NCBI RefSeq assembly: GCF_000214215.1
Contig: NC_015559.1
Span: 2,343,001 to 2,407,000 of the forward strand
Direction of reading: 5' to 3'
DNA: 64,000 nt
From: Marinomonas posidonica IVIA-Po-181
Lineage (GTDB): Bacteria > Pseudomonadota > Gammaproteobacteria > Pseudomonadales > Marinomonadaceae
In this document: positions 27,689-36,685 of the stretch, piece by piece
Layout: each line of letters opens with the position of its first letter
How positions within the stretch are numbered: the stretch's first letter is position 1
Translations under genes and position numbers: made by a program
The notes under the pieces: generated by a model
Databases searched by the model: none
What the model was told of the DNA's origin: nothing
The model's input: the letters and a program-made list of their open reading frames with translations, nothing else

Positions 27689-28372
27689 TTACCAATAAGC
27701 AACAGACAATAAATTGGCATTCTGTATTCGAAACGTCGCTTTCACCAAAAAACCAGCAGGTACAGAGTCACTTAATGTCACTTTAGTTCGGACAATACAG
27801 CGATCCCCTTCAAGCTCGACTAATTCGGCGTCTAGAAAATCGAAATATCGCTTAACGCTTGGATAAAGTGCTTTGTAGACACTTTCCTTTAAAGAAAAAA
27901 GAATTAAAGCAGCCATGCTCTCATCAAAGCCCACCTTTTTAAGCAGGTCATATTCTTTTGATTCACCAATCAACCCCCTATCATAAAGTTGCGTCGAACA
28001 TTGAACCTTCTCAATATCGATGCCGATACCCTTGATCGCCAACTCAGCAGGTTCAATAACGATCGCCACCGCTTCATTATCTGTGTGAGAAATACTCCCG
28101 ATGTAATGTATCGGCCAGATTGGCGCACCATCATTGCCACGAATAACATCAAATAATGGAAAATTCTGAGTGGATTGAGCAAGTTGAACCGCAAGTCGAC
28201 CTGCTAGATAAGTCTCTTTTCGCTTTGAGCGCCAACGAGGATATTCATTGGGCTTTTTAATGTTAAACGTATGCTCATTGGCAATCAGATTACCTTGCTC
28301 AAAACACACATGATGAATGAGAACATCACCCAATTCTTTAAAATGAACACAAGTTTGATTATTATTTTTCAC
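27689..28372 (-). CDS. entD: Phosphopantetheinyl transferase, EntD type
   Basis: 227 aa. PPTase marks are SHTDNEAVA, GIGIDIEKV (Mg-binding Asp/Glu) and FSLKESVYKALYP. It would attach phosphopantetheine to Ser of the EntB carrier domain and the two T domains of the synthetase. The start appears to be GTG at 28372 with no clear Shine-Dalgarno. An intrinsic-terminator-like hairpin lies just upstream, between it and entA, so it is transcribed by read-through or from its own promoter. Confidence 0.9.
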   Translation of the reverse strand: MKNNNQTCVHFKELGDVLIHHVCFEQGNLIANEHTFNIKKPNEYPRWRSKRKETYLAGRLAVQLAQSTQNFPLFDVIRGNDGAPIWPIHYIGSISHTDNEAVAIVIEPAELAIKGIGIDIEKVQCSTQLYDRGLIGESKEYDLLKKVGFDESMAALILFSLKESVYKALYPSVKRYFDFLDAELVELEGDRCIVRTKVTLSDSVPAGFLVKATFRIQNANLLSVAYW

Positions 28373-28384
28373 TTAGTTACTGCC

Positions 28385-28423
28385 AATAAAAAATGCCCAA
28401 CATAACAAATATATTGGGCATTT
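28385..28423 (-). terminator. Terminator or attenuator between entA and entD
   Basis: A 10-bp perfect stem (28391-28400 with 28414-28423) is followed on the minus strand by a T-rich run. It lies 24 bases after the entA stop and 13 bases before the entD start, so it should limit read-through into entD. Confidence 0.65.
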
Positions 28424-28446
28424 CAATCTGTTTTTGAAGAACCTTG

Positions 28447-29202
28447 TTAAACGTTCAAGGTTGCGCCGCCGTCAACAACCACATCTTGCATGGTGATATG
28501 GTTTGCCATTGATGATGCAAAGAACAAAACCACTTGAGCAATGTCACTTGGGGCAGCAATTTTCCCCAAAGGAATCCCCAACTTATATTGTTCAGGAAAA
28601 CCTTTAATGGTATTTGCTTCAGCCTTCTCATCCTGCCAAAGCTGACGTTGCATTGGCGTATCCGTTGAACCAGGACACACCAAGTTACAACGTACACCAT
28701 AAGGTGCCAGCTCTAACCCCGCTGTATGACTAATTGAACTCAAGGCGGCCTTTGAAGCACAATAGGCCATCATGTTTGTTCTTGGTACTTTTGCCGCATT
28801 TGAACTGACCGTGACAATGGCACCATGTCTTTGCTGCTTAAAACGTGCCATGGTGTGTTTAATCATTAAAAATGCACCACCCGCATTGACATTAATGCAG
28901 TCAGAAAAGTCTTGCCAGCTTGTCTCTTCCACACTTGCCATTCGCAGAATACCGGCCGCATTGACTAACACATCTAGTACCGGATGCTTTAACAATGCAT
29001 GGTCAACAAGGCTTTTCACCCTTTGCTCATCACTGATGTCCAAAGTGATGCATTCAAACTCATAAGACGTTTCATCAAACGCAAGGTCAAAACCAATGAC
29101 ATTGGCTCCAAGACTTAGAAATTGATTGGCAACCTCCAACCCAATGCCTCGTCCAGCGCCCGTCACCCAAACCGTTTTCCCAGCAAAATCAAGTAGACTC
29201 AT
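28447..29202 (-). CDS. entA: 2,3-dihydro-2,3-dihydroxybenzoate dehydrogenase
   Basis: 251 aa from the ATG at 29202, which overlaps the entB stop (ATGA) and starts right before the Rossmann motif VTGAGRGIG; a longer frame upstream only reads through entB. Short-chain dehydrogenase with NAAG, catalytic Ser in VTVSSNAAK and Tyr/Lys in YCASKAA, and C-terminal VVDGGATL. It oxidises 2,3-diDHB to 2,3-dihydroxybenzoate with NAD+, the last step of DHB synthesis. Confidence 0.93.
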   Translation of the reverse strand: MSLLDFAGKTVWVTGAGRGIGLEVANQFLSLGANVIGFDLAFDETSYEFECITLDISDEQRVKSLVDHALLKHPVLDVLVNAAGILRMASVEETSWQDFSDCINVNAGGAFLMIKHTMARFKQQRHGAIVTVSSNAAKVPRTNMMAYCASKAALSSISHTAGLELAPYGVRCNLVCPGSTDTPMQRQLWQDEKAEANTIKGFPEQYKLGIPLGKIAAPSDIAQVVLFFASSMANHITMQDVVVDGGATLNV

Positions 29203-30098
29203 TCGACTAAGTCCACCTGTTTCGTTGTCATTTTGGTTTGCAGTAGATCCCACCACGCATTTAAAGTCGCCGCCGATGCCAACTCTTGGAAGGAAATCTC
29301 GACCCCCATTTCTTTCCATTGAGAAACCAAATTCATAATTTGAATCGAATCCAAACCATAATCAATCAACTCATCATCAGCCTGAAAATCGTCAAGATCC
29401 TCTTCATCTAATAAGCTTAGAATTTGTGTTTTAAATTGCTCGTAATGCAAACCACTCGTGCTAACACTGGTCGCAAGCAAAACCTCGTTGGTGGAAATGA
29501 CTCTTCCCGCTCTTCCAGCGGTGTAAGTCAAGGCTTGGTAATGCTCACTTTCACTAAAGTCCGCCAATGCATCCCCTATCATAAAGGGTTGAATATCACG
29601 CATAAAAGCATCAACGGCAGTCATCATACAGCCAATATGAGCGTATATTCCGCCAATTAACAGCTGATCTCGCCCCCAGTTTGACATCAACTCTTGCAAG
29701 TTAGAACGGTGAAAAGCACTGTATCGCCATTTCACTAGCACCGTGTCTTGTTCACCTGGGGTCAATTCATCAACAACCTGCTGTAATTCCGGAAAATCAT
29801 TTAAGCCACTTCCCCACATATCATTCAGTAATGCCCTGTCTTCTGGCTTCTGATCTTTCGGCTGTGCGGTATAAACAACAGGGATACCATGCGCATGACA
29901 ATACGCCTTAATGGCCGATAAATTTTGTTTTAAGGTTTTTATTAATTCAGAATCCGCATCATAGAAACGCAAAAAATACGCTTGCATGTCATGAATTAAA
30001 AAAACGGCTCTGTTTGGTTCTAACGCCCATGTCACTTTTTGCTGCGGAAAGTGATCTGCCGTTGGCATGGGATAAGACGGTATTGTTGGAATGCTCAT
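29199..30098 (-). CDS. entB: Isochorismatase / aryl carrier protein
   Basis: 299 aa from the ATG at 30098, with AGGAG eight bases upstream; an earlier ATG at 30119 lies inside entE. The N-terminal isochorismatase domain (about 1-205) has the catalytic Asp in FLIHDMQAYF, Lys in VKWRYSAF and Cys in GGIYAHIGCMMTA. It hydrolyses isochorismate to 2,3-diDHB and pyruvate. The C-terminal carrier domain (about 215-290) has DYGLDSIQIM, where the Ser takes phosphopantetheine. EntE loads DHB there for transfer to the synthetase. Confidence 0.94.
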   Translation of the reverse strand: MSIPTIPSYPMPTADHFPQQKVTWALEPNRAVFLIHDMQAYFLRFYDADSELIKTLKQNLSAIKAYCHAHGIPVVYTAQPKDQKPEDRALLNDMWGSGLNDFPELQQVVDELTPGEQDTVLVKWRYSAFHRSNLQELMSNWGRDQLLIGGIYAHIGCMMTAVDAFMRDIQPFMIGDALADFSESEHYQALTYTAGRAGRVISTNEVLLATSVSTSGLHYEQFKTQILSLLDEEDLDDFQADDELIDYGLDSIQIMNLVSQWKEMGVEISFQELASAATLNAWWDLLQTKMTTKQVDLVE

Positions 30099-30108
30099 AT
30101 TGATTCTC

Positions 30109-31731
30109 CTATGACACATTATTTAACTGAAGACGCTGACGAATAACCTCTCGCAACACAACTTTATTAGGCTTTCCTACTGGCGTGATAGGTAAAGCGT
30201 CGATAAATTCAAAACGATCTGGCACCTTATAATCCGCAATACCAAAGCCTCTTAAGTACTTTCTCAGTTGCACACTTTTTAGCTTTGATGAGTTATATCT
30301 AGGCACAACAAAGGCACAGATTTTTTCTCCCATAACCTGATCCGGCATGGCAACAAGCGCACTGTGCAGAATATGCTCATGCTTGAGTAATAGATTTTCT
30401 ATTTCTTCCGCCGCTATCTTTTCACCACCACGATTAATTTGATCTTTATCTCGGCCAACAACAGTTAAATACCCTTTCTCATTTTGGCTAACCAAATCCC
30501 CTGTATGATAAAAACCTTCACTATCAAACACTTTGGCATTATGTTCTGGCGCCTTGTAATAACCTCGAATCGTGTAAGGCCCACGTGTCACCAACTCTCC
30601 TTCTTCACCTGGAGCCACTTGTTGACCGTTAACCCCTATCACTTTCACTTCATCCATCGAACACATAGGGTAACCCTGTGTTTTAACGATGCTTTCAAAA
30701 TCATCATCTAATCTCGTGTAGTTCACTAACCCTTCGGCCATGCCTAAAATTTGTTGTAACTGACACCCTAATTTTTCAGGCACCTGCCTAGCGATACTTT
30801 CACTTAATTTAGCGCCTCCCACCTGAACCAAAGATAAGGACGCTAACGAGGGCTTCCGATCCACGGCAACTTGCATCCAAAGAGCCAATGCGGGTGGCAC
30901 TAATGCCACAACCTTGACCTGATGACGCTCAATTAAATCAAAACAAACATTGGCCTCCGGATTAGGCGCCATCACTAGGCAACCACCAGCATGAAAAACA
31001 CCGAAAGCCCCTGGCGAGCTCATGGGAAAATTATGAGCACAAGGTAAAGCACACAAATAAACAGTCGATGAAGAGAATTCACAAATTTCAACACTGCGTC
31101 TTATGCTAAAAAAGTAATCATTGTGCGTTCTGGGGATCAATTTTGGCGTCCCTGTACTACCACCTGAAAGCTGAAAAAAAGCCACTTGATCGGCGGCATT
31201 AGGATGTTCAACCAAGTTGGGAGATGAGATGGCCATCGCCTCAACTAATGATGCTCCCCAGCTACCTTCTGCTAATAAAATGTGCTTCAGACTAGGGTCT
31301 TGCTGCTGAAGCTTTAGCCAATATTGATCATTTTCGAATAATTTGTGTTGCTGGCTAGCAATGACAATGCTTGGTTGAATTTGCTTAACATAAGCCGACA
31401 GCTCATTTTCATTGTGGCTAAACAAGGCATTAACAGGCACAATTCCGAGCCGTATCAGTGCAAAAAAGACAACATAGAACTCGGCAACATTGGGCAATTG
31501 CACCAATGCCGTATCCCCCTTTTTAAGACCTAAGCGGTGTAAATAGCCTGCTAAATTCTGAGATTTTTGACATAAGTCAGCGTAGGTAAATTGACGCTCA
31601 CCACACAAAATCGCGACACTCTCTTTGGGGGCATGATCGATCAAGTCAGTCAATGGACGATCCGTCCAATACCCTTTTTGTCGATAAATTTCTGCAAACT
31701 CGTTTGGCCAAGCCGTAAATTCAATCGTCAT
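30109..31731 (-). CDS. entE: 2,3-dihydroxybenzoate-AMP ligase
   Basis: 540 aa stand-alone adenylation enzyme. Visible motifs are the P-loop LSGGSTGTPKLIPRTHNDY, the ALPCAHNFPMSSPG aryl-acid-activating segment typical of EntE/DhbE, YHTGDLV and GRDKDQINRGGEKIAAEEIE, and the C-terminal catalytic Lys in TPVGKPNK. It activates DHB as the AMP ester and loads it onto EntB. It overlaps the entC end by 11 bases and leaves ten bases before entB. Confidence 0.95.
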   Translation of the reverse strand: MTIEFTAWPNEFAEIYRQKGYWTDRPLTDLIDHAPKESVAILCGERQFTYADLCQKSQNLAGYLHRLGLKKGDTALVQLPNVAEFYVVFFALIRLGIVPVNALFSHNENELSAYVKQIQPSIVIASQQHKLFENDQYWLKLQQQDPSLKHILLAEGSWGASLVEAMAISSPNLVEHPNAADQVAFFQLSGGSTGTPKLIPRTHNDYFFSIRRSVEICEFSSSTVYLCALPCAHNFPMSSPGAFGVFHAGGCLVMAPNPEANVCFDLIERHQVKVVALVPPALALWMQVAVDRKPSLASLSLVQVGGAKLSESIARQVPEKLGCQLQQILGMAEGLVNYTRLDDDFESIVKTQGYPMCSMDEVKVIGVNGQQVAPGEEGELVTRGPYTIRGYYKAPEHNAKVFDSEGFYHTGDLVSQNEKGYLTVVGRDKDQINRGGEKIAAEEIENLLLKHEHILHSALVAMPDQVMGEKICAFVVPRYNSSKLKSVQLRKYLRGFGIADYKVPDRFEFIDALPITPVGKPNKVVLREVIRQRLQLNNVS

Positions 31732-32914
31732 TGTTAAAATCCTTTATGCCAAAAGCATTAATCATGGTTTGCATTTTCGCACTGGTTTCCCGCCATTCAC
31801 TTTCAGCGCATGAGTCAGGTACAACACCCGCCCCAGCGAATAGCCTCACCTTGTTACTGGCTACTTCAGCGCACCGTATAGCAATGGCCCATTCGCCATT
31901 TCCCTGGGCATCACACCAGCCAACCAAACCACTAAAGAAATCTCTTTGATGCGGTTCTAATGCCGCAATATGGTCATGTGCCAAACCTGTTGGCGTGCCA
32001 CACATTGCCGGTGTAGGATGAAGCTGTTTAATCACATCAAAAATACTAAGCGATGAATCGATTGCTAACATGGCTTCAATTTCTGTCGATAAGTGCCACA
32101 TAGTCGGCGTTGAAATGAGACTTGGCTGAACCTCTAATTTCATTGATTCGACCATGGGAATAAGCGCACTTCGAATCGCATCCACAACAATACGATGTTC
32201 ATATTGATCCTTCTCAGATTGATTCAATGCCTGCGCTACTCGCTTATCTTCTTGCGGGTCTTTACAACGCTTAGCCGAACCCGCTAAAGGGTTAGAGAAA
32301 AGTATATTGCCCTCTTTTCTGATTAACAGCTCAGGGCTCGCGCCAATCAGAATGCCGGTATCAAGCGGCACACTAAAATGATAAGCATTGGGATTTTGCC
32401 CCATGATATTGGTTAACAATCGAGGTATGTCTACCGACTTATCCAGGCTCATTTCTAAGGTTTTGGACAATACGATTTTCTTTAAATCATCATGACGAAG
32501 CGTTATTAAGGCCTCCTCAATCATTGCCACAAAGTCATTATGATCTGGGGTAAAAGCGTGGTGGGTAATATGATGTGAGAAATCTTTATCTTTAAACGCA
32601 GGAAAATTAGCGGAAAAAGGCTTAACTCTCTCAGACCATTTAGGCGCGAAAAGTTGACAGGGTTGATCCAAATCAAATGGAATCGCACCCACTAATATTG
32701 GGTTATCAACCCCTTTGACTTTTTCAGCGTCAAAGACATTTTGCACATCATGCCGAAATGTAGCCGCAGATAATGGTGTGACCAGTTTTTGACTGACCCC
32801 TCTGGCTCGCACCAAATTTTGACTGGAATTGAATAAAAATAAATCGGTTTTATGCTGGTCTGATGACAACAATAACTCAGTATCATAATCATAGTCCGGG
32901 AAAGCAACGTCCAT
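31721..32914 (-). CDS. entC: Isochorismate synthase
   Basis: 397 aa from the ATG at 32914, chosen for the ideal GGAGG six bases upstream; a TTG at 32926 is less likely. Chorismate-binding enzyme with KIVLSKTLE, GASPELLIRKEG, NPLAGSAKR, the STEIEAML segment and HPTPAMCGTP, which match EntC/DhbC. It commits chorismate to DHB synthesis. First gene of entCEBA; Fur boxes lie immediately upstream. Confidence 0.94.
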   Translation of the reverse strand: MDVAFPDYDYDTELLLSSDQHKTDLFLFNSSQNLVRARGVSQKLVTPLSAATFRHDVQNVFDAEKVKGVDNPILVGAIPFDLDQPCQLFAPKWSERVKPFSANFPAFKDKDFSHHITHHAFTPDHNDFVAMIEEALITLRHDDLKKIVLSKTLEMSLDKSVDIPRLLTNIMGQNPNAYHFSVPLDTGILIGASPELLIRKEGNILFSNPLAGSAKRCKDPQEDKRVAQALNQSEKDQYEHRIVVDAIRSALIPMVESMKLEVQPSLISTPTMWHLSTEIEAMLAIDSSLSIFDVIKQLHPTPAMCGTPTGLAHDHIAALEPHQRDFFSGLVGWCDAQGNGEWAIAIRCAEVASNKVRLFAGAGVVPDSCAESEWRETSAKMQTMINAFGIKDFNNDD

Positions 32915-32924
32915 AAGAGCCTCC

Positions 32925-32943
32925 AATAATGAGAATCATTCCT
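32925..32943. promoter_or_regulatory. Fur box 1 upstream of entC
   Basis: The core ATAATGAGAATCATT matches the 19-base Fur consensus at 14 positions. It directly abuts the entC Shine-Dalgarno, so bound Fur would block the start of the entCEBA transcript. Confidence 0.7.
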
Positions 32944-32953
32944 ACACATTTTG

Positions 32954-32972
32954 GCGAATGATAATCAATTGC
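32954..32972. promoter_or_regulatory. Fur box 2 upstream of entC
   Basis: Contains AATGATAATCA, a full central Fur core; 14 of 19 positions match the consensus. It is 29 bases from box 1, so cooperative binding of two Fur dimers is plausible. Confidence 0.65.
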
Positions 32973-33070
32973 ATTTTATTAAGCCAGCAATTCTATGTAA
33001 AAAATCTGCAAGCAAAGATCGTTTGCTCAAGAAGCGTCATACAGCTTTCAATAACACCATCAAAATAGTA

Positions 33071-33161
33071 TGAATAATTATCAATTTTATATTTGCAATG
33101 AATAGCGCTTGAAAAAAAATCGCGTTTGCGTAATATTCGCATGCGTAAATCATTCTCATAA
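33071..33161. promoter_or_regulatory. Fur-like sites upstream of the second ABC operon
   Basis: Two partial matches: 33071-33089 (core GAATAATTATCAATTT) and 33143-33161 (core AAATCATTCTCATAAA, on the other strand TGAGAATGATT). They lie in the 262-base divergent region between entC and the binding-protein gene, consistent with iron control of the second importer. Confidence 0.5.
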
Positions 33162-33176
33162 ATAAGGATCTCATTA

Positions 33177-34277
33177 ATGAAGCTAGGTTCCCTTCTTGCC
33201 ATGGCTCTTGGAATGTCCATTTTAACTGGTGCAGCCCAAGCAAAAGTAACCGTTATCGATGACGTATTAGGACGACAAGTCGAAGTCGACGTACCTGCCA
33301 AACGTGTTGTTCTCGGATTTTATGCCGAAGATTATATGGCGATAGGCACTGAAAAAGCCTTCGACCATGTCGTTGGCTTATCTCGCGATACCTGGGAAGG
33401 CTGGCGCCCTGCAAGCTGGAATCTATACACCAATTACCGTCCATCTCTAAAGGACATTCCAGACGTAGGCGAAGTCGAAGCTCAAACCTTTTCCATTGAA
33501 AAAGTATTGAGCCTTAAACCGAGTGTGGTCTTATTATCAGATTGGCAATACAAAGGTCTTGGCATGGACGTTGACCGTCTAGAAGAAGCCGGCATCCCTA
33601 TTGTCGTTGTGGATTACAATGCACAAACCTTACAGCGCCATTTAAAAAGCACTCACATAATTGGCACCTTAACTGGCCAAGAGAAGCGTGCGAATCAAAT
33701 TGCAAATGAGTACCAAGCGACCATTGACGCTACGTTATCTCGTATTCAAGCCGCCAACTTAGCAAAGCCTCGTGCTTATGTTGAATTTGGTAACAAGGGA
33801 CCAAGTCAGTACAGCTTCACCTACGGCAAAAACATGTGGGGCGCTATGGTAACCATGTTGCAAGGGGATAATATTGCTGCGCCATTTGTTGAATGGTGGG
33901 GACCGATGAATCCAGAACAAGTTCTTGCTTCTAAACCACAGGTTGTGTTCATTGCTGGTACCGAATCTGGTGTCAAAGGTGACGCTATGCCGATGGGACA
34001 AGGTATCGAACGGACAATGGCAAAACAGCGCCTTGAAGGCTTTACCAATCGCCCTGGTTGGGCGCAAATGCCAGCGGTAGAAAATGGTCAAGTGTATGGT
34101 ATCTACCAAGGCGCTTCGCGTACTATCCTAGACGCTTCAATGGCTCAGTTTATCGCCAAAGCCATGTACCCAAGCTTATTTAAGGATGTGAATCCAGAAC
34201 AAGCGTACTTGGATTTCTATAAAAAATACTTACCTGTGACCCCTACAGGTACTTTTACCGTTCAAATTTCGGAGTAA
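33177..34277 (+). CDS. Iron-complex ABC transporter substrate-binding protein
   Basis: 366 aa, type III periplasmic binding protein. A signal peptide is cleaved after AAQA; unlike FepB there is no lipobox. The early DDVLGRQVEVDVPAKRVVLG segment and the SLKPSVVLLSDWQ region are typical of siderophore, haem or cobalamin binders. It is not a close FepB relative, so the ligand may differ (another ferric siderophore, a breakdown product, or a different metal complex). First gene of a five-gene plus-strand run. Fur-like sites precede it, and a strong hairpin lies between it and the permease. Confidence 0.85.
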   Translation: MKLGSLLAMALGMSILTGAAQAKVTVIDDVLGRQVEVDVPAKRVVLGFYAEDYMAIGTEKAFDHVVGLSRDTWEGWRPASWNLYTNYRPSLKDIPDVGEVEAQTFSIEKVLSLKPSVVLLSDWQYKGLGMDVDRLEEAGIPIVVVDYNAQTLQRHLKSTHIIGTLTGQEKRANQIANEYQATIDATLSRIQAANLAKPRAYVEFGNKGPSQYSFTYGKNMWGAMVTMLQGDNIAAPFVEWWGPMNPEQVLASKPQVVFIAGTESGVKGDAMPMGQGIERTMAKQRLEGFTNRPGWAQMPAVENGQVYGIYQGASRTILDASMAQFIAKAMYPSLFKDVNPEQAYLDFYKKYLPVTPTGTFTVQISE

Positions 34278-34313
34278 TATACCGCCTACACAGTTGAAGT
34301 CGGTATTCTAAAT

Positions 34314-35369
34314 ATGCAGTCATCAGATTTACTTTCTGATGCTATCTCAAACCAGCGACGTTCAGAACAACGTCGCTGGTTTGTTATTAGTATCCTATCC
34401 GTGGTGTTATTGACCTCCTTTATTTTGGATGTGGCCACTGGCCCTTCTCTTTTAAACATCAAAGACGTTGCAAACGCATTGCTTCATTTAATTGGCTTTA
34501 ATACAGAAGTAGACCCAACCACTAAGGTCATTGTCGCCAACCTCAGATTACCCATCGCTATCATGGCTGTCATTGTTGGTGGTGTATTAGGTGTCGGCGG
34601 TGCTGAGATGCAAACCCTGTTGAATAATCCCATGGCCAGCCCATATACACTTGGCATGGCTGCAGCCGCAGGCTTCGGGGCCGCATTGACGCTTTATGTC
34701 GGCTCGTTAGGATTAAGTGCCAATGTGGCTGTACCACTTGGGGCGTTTATTTGTTGCATGTTAGCTGCGGCGTTTCTCTTTGCTCTAGCCACTATGCGTC
34801 ACATCAGTTCTGGGCAACTGATCTTAGCAGGGATTGCGCTACTTTTTTTATTCCAGTCATTACTATCATTAGTGCAGTTCATATCCTCACCAGAGCTAAG
34901 TCAGCAAATTTTATTCTGGCTGTTTGGCAGTTTATCAAAAGCTTCTTGGAGCAACCTCGCCATAGTCGGCAGCATTACCTTAATATGCATGGTATTTCTC
35001 ATGAAAGATGCTTGGCAGTTAACCGCCTTAAGATTGGGAGAAGAACGAGCAAAAAGTTTGGGTGTTAATGTCAGTCGATTAAGATTAAAAACGCTCTTCA
35101 TTGTCGCCTTAATGACAGCTACTGTGACCAGTTTTGTCGGTATTATCGGTTTTATTGGCATTGTCGCGCCCAACATCGCCAAAATTCTGGTTGGCGAAGA
35201 CCAACGCTTTTTTCTGCCTTTATCTTTTTTAATTGGCGCTTTTTTATTATCCAGTGCGTCGGTGCTTTCTAAGGTCATTGTTCCAGGGGCTTTATTCCCG
35301 ATCGGGATAGTCACCGCGATCATAGGTGTGCCTTTCTTCTTTTGGCTGATTTTAGGGAAAAGGCGCTAA
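34314..35369 (+). CDS. FecCD-family ABC permease
   Basis: 351 aa, about nine or ten transmembrane helices. Family motifs are LRLPIAIMAVIVGGVLGVGGAEMQTLLNNPMASPYTLG and GFIGIVAPNIAKILVGEDQRFFLP. It would form a homodimer because only one permease gene is present, unlike fepDG. The start at 34314 has a weak ribosome site, and codons 13-23 (NQRRSEQRR region) sit inside a perfect 14-bp hairpin at 34349-34382. Confidence 0.88.
   Translation: MQSSDLLSDAISNQRRSEQRRWFVISILSVVLLTSFILDVATGPSLLNIKDVANALLHLIGFNTEVDPTTKVIVANLRLPIAIMAVIVGGVLGVGGAEMQTLLNNPMASPYTLGMAAAAGFGAALTLYVGSLGLSANVAVPLGAFICCMLAAAFLFALATMRHISSGQLILAGIALLFLFQSLLSLVQFISSPELSQQILFWLFGSLSKASWSNLAIVGSITLICMVFLMKDAWQLTALRLGEERAKSLGVNVSRLRLKTLFIVALMTATVTSFVGIIGFIGIVAPNIAKILVGEDQRFFLPLSFLIGAFLLSSASVLSKVIVPGALFPIGIVTAIIGVPFFFWLILGKRR
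34349..34382 (+). repeat. Perfect 14-bp-arm hairpin inside the permease 5' end
   Basis: Arms 34349-34362 and 34369-34382 are exact inverted repeats around the loop CAGAAC, followed by a T-rich stretch. It lies about 70 bases after the binding-protein stop and inside the permease's first codons. It could act as a partial terminator or mRNA 3'-end stabiliser, keeping binding protein in excess over permease. Confidence 0.75.
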
Positions 35370-35372
35370 ATT

Positions 35373-36230
35373 ATGTTGCAAGTTAACAATCTCAATGTGT
35401 CTTTGGACACACTGGTACTCGCCAATAATATGTCATTCGCTCTCCAGCCAGGCAAAGTGAATGTCATCATTGGCCCAAACGGCACCGGAAAAAGTACGCT
35501 TCTGAAAACCCTGTTTGGCGACATTCAAGCCCAGTCTGGCGACATCTCGTTTTTTGACCAAACACTTCATTCGAAACAATTATCCCAATGGCGTAAGCAG
35601 TTTGGTTACATGCCCCAAGACATTCGCCTTGATGTTGAGCTGAGCGTGTTAGAAGTGGTTTTGCTTGGACAATTGGATGCCTTAAGTTTACGACTAGACG
35701 ATTCACTCATAGAACAAGCGCTTAGCGCCTTGGAGACCATTGGTTTATTGCATTTAGCAAACCGCTCCGTGAATAAGCTCAGTGGTGGACAATGCCAGAT
35801 GATTTTATTTGCTCAAGCGCTAATGAGGAACCCTAAAATCCTCATGTTGGATGAACCAGTGAGTGCCCTGGATCTGCATTTCCAACATGTCCTTTTAGAT
35901 CATTTAGACCAGCAAACCAAACAGCAGGGCTGGGTTACCTTAATGGTACTACATGACTTAAATTTAGCGGCTCAATATGCCGATAACCTATTGGTCTTAA
36001 AAGACGGTCATGTGGTTGAAAGTGGTCATCCTAGTGATATCCTTACCCCACAACTCGTAGAGCAGGTATATGGAGTAAAAGCTGAGATATCAAAGGATTC
36101 ACAAGGCATTCCATTTGTTCGCACTATTCGACAAGACAAACAAGCAAAAACATCCTCAGCTAAAAGCAAACAAACCAATGCAAACCCAGACCACACCATA
36201 TCGTCCAAAGGAGTTGAACGTGTTTTCTAA
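35373..36230 (+). CDS. ABC transporter ATPase for the second iron-complex importer
   Basis: 285 aa. Walker A GPNGTGKST, signature LSGGQCQM (Cys where Gln/Arg is usual after GGQ), Walker B ILMLDEP and switch His in VLHDLNLA. It has a lysine- and glutamine-rich C-terminal tail (about 255-285). It starts three bases after the permease stop, and its 3' end overlaps the start of the pseudoazurin gene by 11 bases, so the two are translationally linked. Confidence 0.9.
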   Translation: MLQVNNLNVSLDTLVLANNMSFALQPGKVNVIIGPNGTGKSTLLKTLFGDIQAQSGDISFFDQTLHSKQLSQWRKQFGYMPQDIRLDVELSVLEVVLLGQLDALSLRLDDSLIEQALSALETIGLLHLANRSVNKLSGGQCQMILFAQALMRNPKILMLDEPVSALDLHFQHVLLDHLDQQTKQQGWVTLMVLHDLNLAAQYADNLLVLKDGHVVESGHPSDILTPQLVEQVYGVKAEISKDSQGIPFVRTIRQDKQAKTSSAKSKQTNANPDHTISSKGVERVF

Positions 36231-36669
36231 ACCTCTAATGTTGCTGTTATTGACTAGCCTAAGCAGTCTAGCTTTCGCAAAAGAATGGCAAGTACAAATG
36301 CTTAATTACGGTGCCGCGAATGAAGGCGGGATGATTTTCCAACCAGCCTATATCCATGCCGACATTGGCGATACGGTGACCTTTATTCCGACTCACTCAG
36401 GACACAATGCTCAATCCTATGTTGTCCCAAAAGAGGCGAAAAAATGGAAAACGCCGCTGGATAAAGAATACACTTTAAGGCTTGATCAAGAAGGCATCCA
36501 CCTTTATTATTGCACGCCCCATTTAATGATGGGGATGGTTGGTATCATCCAAGTAGGCGAAGCCAAAAACTTAAGTGTGGTTCAACAAAAAGCGCCTAGG
36601 TTACGCTCCAAAATGGCGTTAAAGCCAGCACGCATCGATGACTTACTGGCCATGATTCAGGCACCTTAA
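36220..36669 (+). CDS. Pseudoazurin-type blue copper protein
   Basis: 149 aa from the GTG at 36220, with AAAGGAG six bases before it. This start gives a short signal peptide (VFSKPLMLLLLTSLSSLAFA) and places the gene just after the ATPase; a longer frame from 36115 lies within the ATPase gene. The cupredoxin core MLNYGAANEGGMIFQPAYIHADIGDTVTF is followed by copper ligands His in HSGHNAQ and Cys-x2-His-x4-Met in YYCTPHLMMGM, the spacing of pseudoazurin (Cys78, His81, Met86). It is periplasmic and a one-electron carrier. Pseudoazurins normally serve denitrification; its place inside a siderophore-type ABC operon is unusual. Confidence 0.9.
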   Translation: MFSKPLMLLLLTSLSSLAFAKEWQVQMLNYGAANEGGMIFQPAYIHADIGDTVTFIPTHSGHNAQSYVVPKEAKKWKTPLDKEYTLRLDQEGIHLYYCTPHLMMGMVGIIQVGEAKNLSVVQQKAPRLRSKMALKPARIDDLLAMIQAP

Positions 36670-36685
36670 TCTCAATAAGAGTTAC

